NCBI GenBank assembly: GCA_029880025.1
Contig: JAOUPE010000068.1
Span: forward strand, 1 to 7,923
DNA: 7,923 bases
Source: Caldifarciminota bacterium
GTDB taxonomy: Bacteria > Hydrothermota > Tepidihabitantia > Tepidihabitantales > JAOUPE01
Direction of reading: 5' to 3'
How positions within the stretch are numbered: the stretch's first letter is position 1; each line of letters opens with the position of its first letter. The notes below the pieces were generated by a model. The model saw only the letters and a list, made by a program, of their open reading frames with translations. It was not told the DNA's origin and ran no database searches. Position numbers and translations under genes: made by a program. Positions 5,481 to 7,923 of the stretch are shown in pieces.

Positions 5481-6317
5481 TTAATACTGCGACATGGTTC
5501 CGGCTTTTTTGGTTCGGTATTCCAGCCGGTTAAAGAGAATATAGCCGCCGGCAATGAGAATAATGTCCATTACTCCCAGAATTAATAAAATCTGCCATAG
5601 GTTTATAACACTCTTGTTGAGAAGGATTATTGCCCGAATCGCAACTAAAGCATAAGTTAACGGCACAAAGGCACTCACCAATTTAGTGATGGCATTGACT
5701 TCAACCGGATAACGAATCGGAGAAAATAAAAAGAATACCCATTCCAGGGTATGAACCCAACCGTGCACTTCTTTAATCAATAAGGTAAAACCGGCAAATG
5801 CAATAGCGAACCCATAAAAACCAATAACCAAAAGTACAATAATCATCATTAACGGAAAGATTTTGCCAAAGGTAATATCGATACCGAAAAAGAACGTAGC
5901 AAGGGTGGCTTGAAAAATAACCATGACCGTGGCATATAAGAATTCGGCTAAAGTTTTTCCAATTAAGACCACAAGCAGGCTGGTGGGTGAGGCAATAATA
6001 TATTCCAAGGTGCCCCAGTAAGTTTCTTCACGCAAAGAGTTGCCCACTCCCCAAAGACCGGAAAAGATATAGGTCGAGACCATGGCGCCAATCAAGACAA
6101 ATGCCATATAATTTTCGGTGCCGGTAAGCTGAGCAAAAGGAGCACTGGACATACCGCCTACCAGGGCTTTACCTTGAAACAGATAAGGGATTACCCAAAT
6201 TAAAGGAAAGATTGCCCAGAAGAACATAAGGATTTTATAGGCAAACCAGATTTTTGCCGTCTTACGGATTTCGGCACCAATTATAGCTAAATCTGCTTTC
6301 AGTCTATTCCAACGCAT
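5481..6317 (-). CDS. ABC-2 type transporter permease (first of a pair)
   Basis: Again exactly 278 residues, with about six membrane segments (roughly 30-48, 70-90, 112-143, 152-182, 188-205 and 240-262). Shared with its neighbour are ALVGG (51-55), LTGT (64-67), SLREETYWGTLE (94-105) and a tail at 268-278 that aligns residue for residue: RT, two basic residues, S/A, GT, L/M, A/S, H/Q and a terminal Tyr. Other segments differ strongly, so the duplication is old and the two probably form a heterodimeric channel with the adjacent ATPase. The ATG (6315-6317) lies inside the end of the ATPase gene (14-nt overlap), with GAGGA at 6326-6330 as a ribosome binding site 8 nt ahead. Substrate unknown; the export direction is inferred from the ABC-2 family. 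Confidence 0.92.
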   Translation of the reverse strand: MRWNRLKADLAIIGAEIRKTAKIWFAYKILMFFWAIFPLIWVIPYLFQGKALVGGMSSAPFAQLTGTENYMAFVLIGAMVSTYIFSGLWGVGNSLREETYWGTLEYIIASPTSLLVVLIGKTLAEFLYATVMVIFQATLATFFFGIDITFGKIFPLMMIIVLLVIGFYGFAIAFAGFTLLIKEVHGWVHTLEWVFFLFSPIRYPVEVNAITKLVSAFVPLTYALVAIRAIILLNKSVINLWQILLILGVMDIILIAGGYILFNRLEYRTKKAGTMSQY

Positions 6318-7317
6318 CGGGTTGTTCCTCGCGGGTATCTTCTTTTAATGAGGTCCCGGTTAAATAGATGAACACATCTTCCAAGGTGGGTTCTTTTACA
6401 TCGATTGCTAAAATTTTTGCCTCGCCCCGCACCAATTCAATAACATCGGATAGAATGGATTCAACCCGTGATGCGATTACTTTTAGGGCGAGGTCATTTT
6501 CTTTATTAATCAGGCTAACCTTTTCGACCGATTTGATTGATGATAAAGCGGTGCGTAGCTTCTCCTCGTTCACATTACCCTGACAGCGTAATTCCAAGAC
6601 TTCGGTATGAGGTATTTCATCCTTATATTCAGCCGGTGATTTAATATTAACAATCTTACCTTTGTTGATAAAAGCAATTCTTTCACACAGTTCATCCGCT
6701 TCATCCATATAGTGGGTGGTTAGAAGAACCGTCTTACCACCTTTTCCCACCAATTCGTCTTTGATGAAACCCCGGATAAATCGGGAAAATTGCGGGTCGA
6801 GACCTAAGGTTGGTTCATCTAAAAGTAAAATTTTCGGGTCATGTAGCAAGGCGCGCGCCAGTGATATCTTTTGCTTCATACCAGATGAATATTTTTCAAC
6901 CCGTTCGGATTCTACATCTTTTAAATCCAAAAGCTCCATCAAGTAATCGATCCTTTTATCCCGTTCTTTTCCGGCTAAACCATAAAGGGCGGCAAAGAAT
7001 TTCAGATTGTCTTTACCGGTCAGTTTCCAGTATAGAGTTCGTTCACCACTGGTTAAAAGACCAATCTGTTGTCGAGCTTCCATGCTTTGGTAAATAATAT
7101 CTTTGCCGAAAATCGTGATTTTGCCTTCATCCGGAATAAGTAAGGTAGCAATACACCGGACAAGAGTAGTTTTACCCGCACCATTGGGACCCAGGAGTCC
7201 GAATAATTCGCCTTGCTCAATTGTAAAACTGACATGGTCGCAGGCGGTAATATAATGTTTACGCAAACCCTTGCCGCGTTTGAACTTTTTTACGACGTTA
7301 TCCAGTACAATATTCAT
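6304..7317 (-). CDS. ABC transporter ATP-binding protein, DrrA/NatA type
   Basis: The 337-residue cytoplasmic ATPase should power the two permeases encoded just downstream. Visible motifs are Walker A GPNGAGKT (43-50), signature SSGMKQK (144-150), Walker B ILLLDEP (163-169) with catalytic Glu168, D-loop LGLD (171-174) and switch His202 in TTHYMDEADEL. The region after Walker A reads GLLTSGERTLYWKLTG (86-101), so the usual Q-loop glutamine is not where it is expected. The C-terminal extension (about 235-321) ends with KEPTLEDVFIYLTG (308-321), typical of DrrA/NatA proteins that pair with ABC-2 permeases. The start ATG (7315-7317) overlaps the glycosyltransferase stop as ATGA and has AGGA at 7324-7327, 6 nt ahead. 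Length and architecture are normal. The exported compound is unknown. Confidence 0.95.
   Translation of the reverse strand: MNIVLDNVVKKFKRGKGLRKHYITACDHVSFTIEQGELFGLLGPNGAGKTTLVRCIATLLIPDEGKITIFGKDIIYQSMEARQQIGLLTSGERTLYWKLTGKDNLKFFAALYGLAGKERDKRIDYLMELLDLKDVESERVEKYSSGMKQKISLARALLHDPKILLLDEPTLGLDPQFSRFIRGFIKDELVGKGGKTVLLTTHYMDEADELCERIAFINKGKIVNIKSPAEYKDEIPHTEVLELRCQGNVNEEKLRTALSSIKSVEKVSLINKENDLALKVIASRVESILSDVIELVRGEAKILAIDVKEPTLEDVFIYLTGTSLKEDTREEQPDALE
6326..6330 (-). promoter_or_regulatory. Ribosome binding site of the first permease gene
   Basis: GAGGA on the minus strand ends 8 nt before the ATG at 6317, inside the last codons of the ATPase gene. It supports that start despite the 14-nt overlap. 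The second permease gene and pdxA lack such a site. Confidence 0.6.
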
Positions 7318-7923
7318 AATTTTTCCTGGATTGCTCTTTCAATTGCATCCATCATCTTATCAGCAGTTTTGTCCCAGGTCAACTGGTTTGCCCACTCGAT
7401 ACCATTCTTGCCCATTTCAGTCCGTAATGCTTCATCATCTAAGAGCCTCTCAATCTTTTGTGCCAGTTCTTCGATATTGCCATATTCGTAAAAGAAACCG
7501 GTTTTATTTTCAATAACCGAATCGACCAAGCCAGGAACTCGTGAAGAGACTACCGGTGTGCCGCAGGCATTAGCTTCCATCACAATCAAACCCCAACCCT
7601 CTTTAACCGAATTCTCGACCAGTATTGCTGCCTTCTGATAGACTTCAATCTTTTGTATTTCTGGAACAAAACCAGTTAATTGAACGATTTGTTCAAGTCC
7701 AAATTTTGAATTTAACTCTTTGAGCCTTGGTAAATCGTCGCCGTCGCCCAGAATCATCACTTTGAAGTCTTTTCGTTTCGCGGTTAAGAGTTTAGCTGCC
7801 ATAATTAAATGGTCGGCTGATTTGTACTTTTTCAATCTTCCGACATGGATAATCAATTTTTCGCCCTTTTTGCTAAAATCCGGGCGAAATTTAACCGTAT
7901 CGGTTCCTGGTGGAACAACTACG
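7314..7923 (-). CDS. GT4-family glycosyltransferase, C-terminal domain (5' end outside window)
   Basis: The frame stays open to the window edge, so the TTG at 7854-7856 is an internal leucine and not the start. The 202 visible residues begin with VVVPPGTDTVKFRP, the linker into the C-terminal Rossmann domain of GT-B enzymes, then IIHVGRLKKYK (24-34), ILGDGDD, and the nucleotide-sugar-binding EGWGLIVME (Glu108 and Glu116, the E-x7-E motif) followed by ACGTPVV and GLVDSVI. Family 4 enzymes are retaining transferases that use NDP-sugars; donor and acceptor cannot be read here. The acceptor-binding N-terminal half is missing from the window. Its TGA overlaps the ATPase ATG by 4 nt, so the two are co-translated, and a glycoconjugate made by this enzyme is one candidate cargo for the exporter. 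Confidence 0.93.
   Translation of the reverse strand, partial: VVVPPGTDTVKFRPDFSKKGEKLIIHVGRLKKYKSADHLIMAAKLLTAKRKDFKVMILGDGDDLPRLKELNSKFGLEQIVQLTGFVPEIQKIEVYQKAAILVENSVKEGWGLIVMEANACGTPVVSSRVPGLVDSVIENKTGFFYEYGNIEELAQKIERLLDDEALRTEMGKNGIEWANQLTWDKTADKMMDAIERAIQEKL

Noticed and set aside
6368..7516. Several plus-strand and one minus-strand open frames overlapping the ATPase and glycosyltransferase
   Set aside because: They are antisense or shifted shadows of strongly supported genes and show no domain pattern of their own.
7314..7856. Glycosyltransferase starting at TTG 7856
   Set aside because: The frame continues upstream to the window edge with the conserved VVVPPGTDT-type linker, so the gene is cut by the window.
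1359..7923. A defence or other novel multi-gene system built on the C11 protease and ABC genes
   Set aside because: The protease carries a signal peptide and surface tail and its own promoter. The other genes are a standard exporter, a glycosyltransferase and pdxA, with nothing tying them into one system.

Overview
The window reads as a bacterial chromosome fragment with AT-leaning coding DNA. Two unrelated genes at its left end encode secreted-type proteins whose C-terminal tails resemble the Por/FlgD-like beta-sandwich sorting tails of the FCB group and of uncultured candidate phyla such as WOR-3 or Cloacimonadota. Intergenic DNA carrying several families of degenerate short tandem repeats fits the same kind of genome. 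This placement is an inference from tail type and repeat style. No rRNA, tRNA or marker gene is present to fix it.

Layout, left to right. (1) Positions 1-207 (+): the last 68 codons of a secreted protein, followed by a strong palindromic terminator (217-276). (2) Positions 284-1358: about 1.1 kb between convergent genes with no convincing gene. It holds one possible gene remnant on the minus strand (284-550) and a run of repeats: an imperfect 29-bp duplication, a 10-bp repeat in four copies, an 18- to 19-unit 12-bp minisatellite, a 20-bp palindrome, and a CTCTGTG/TCTGTGTTAA-type block that stops three bases short of the next gene. (3) Positions 1359-3563 (-): a secreted clostripain-like (C11) cysteine protease with beta-sandwich domains and a FlgD-like tail. 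It probably has its own promoter and a leaderless ATG start. (4) Positions 3680-7923 (-): a tightly packed five-gene operon. In transcription order it runs GT4 glycosyltransferase (5' end outside the window), DrrA/NatA-type ABC ATPase, two paralogous 278-residue ABC-2 permeases, and pdxA. Junctions overlap by 4, 14 and 1 nt, with one 5-nt gap, so translational coupling is likely.

The ATPase and the two permeases should form one exporter. The permeases are diverged duplicates with matching motifs at matching positions, which suggests a heterodimeric channel. The upstream glycosyltransferase suggests, without proving, a glycoconjugate or cell-envelope role. pdxA (pyridoxal phosphate synthesis) looks like a housekeeping passenger at the end of the operon.

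I see no clear new multi-gene system. The most unusual signals are structural. A 7-bp tandem array (11 units) lies inside the pdxA coding sequence and appears as a 7-residue periodic insert that leaves every catalytic residue intact. The 12-bp minisatellite is open in an S-x-P-E frame. The C11 protease promoter appears to sit exactly where an upstream TTG start would otherwise be called.
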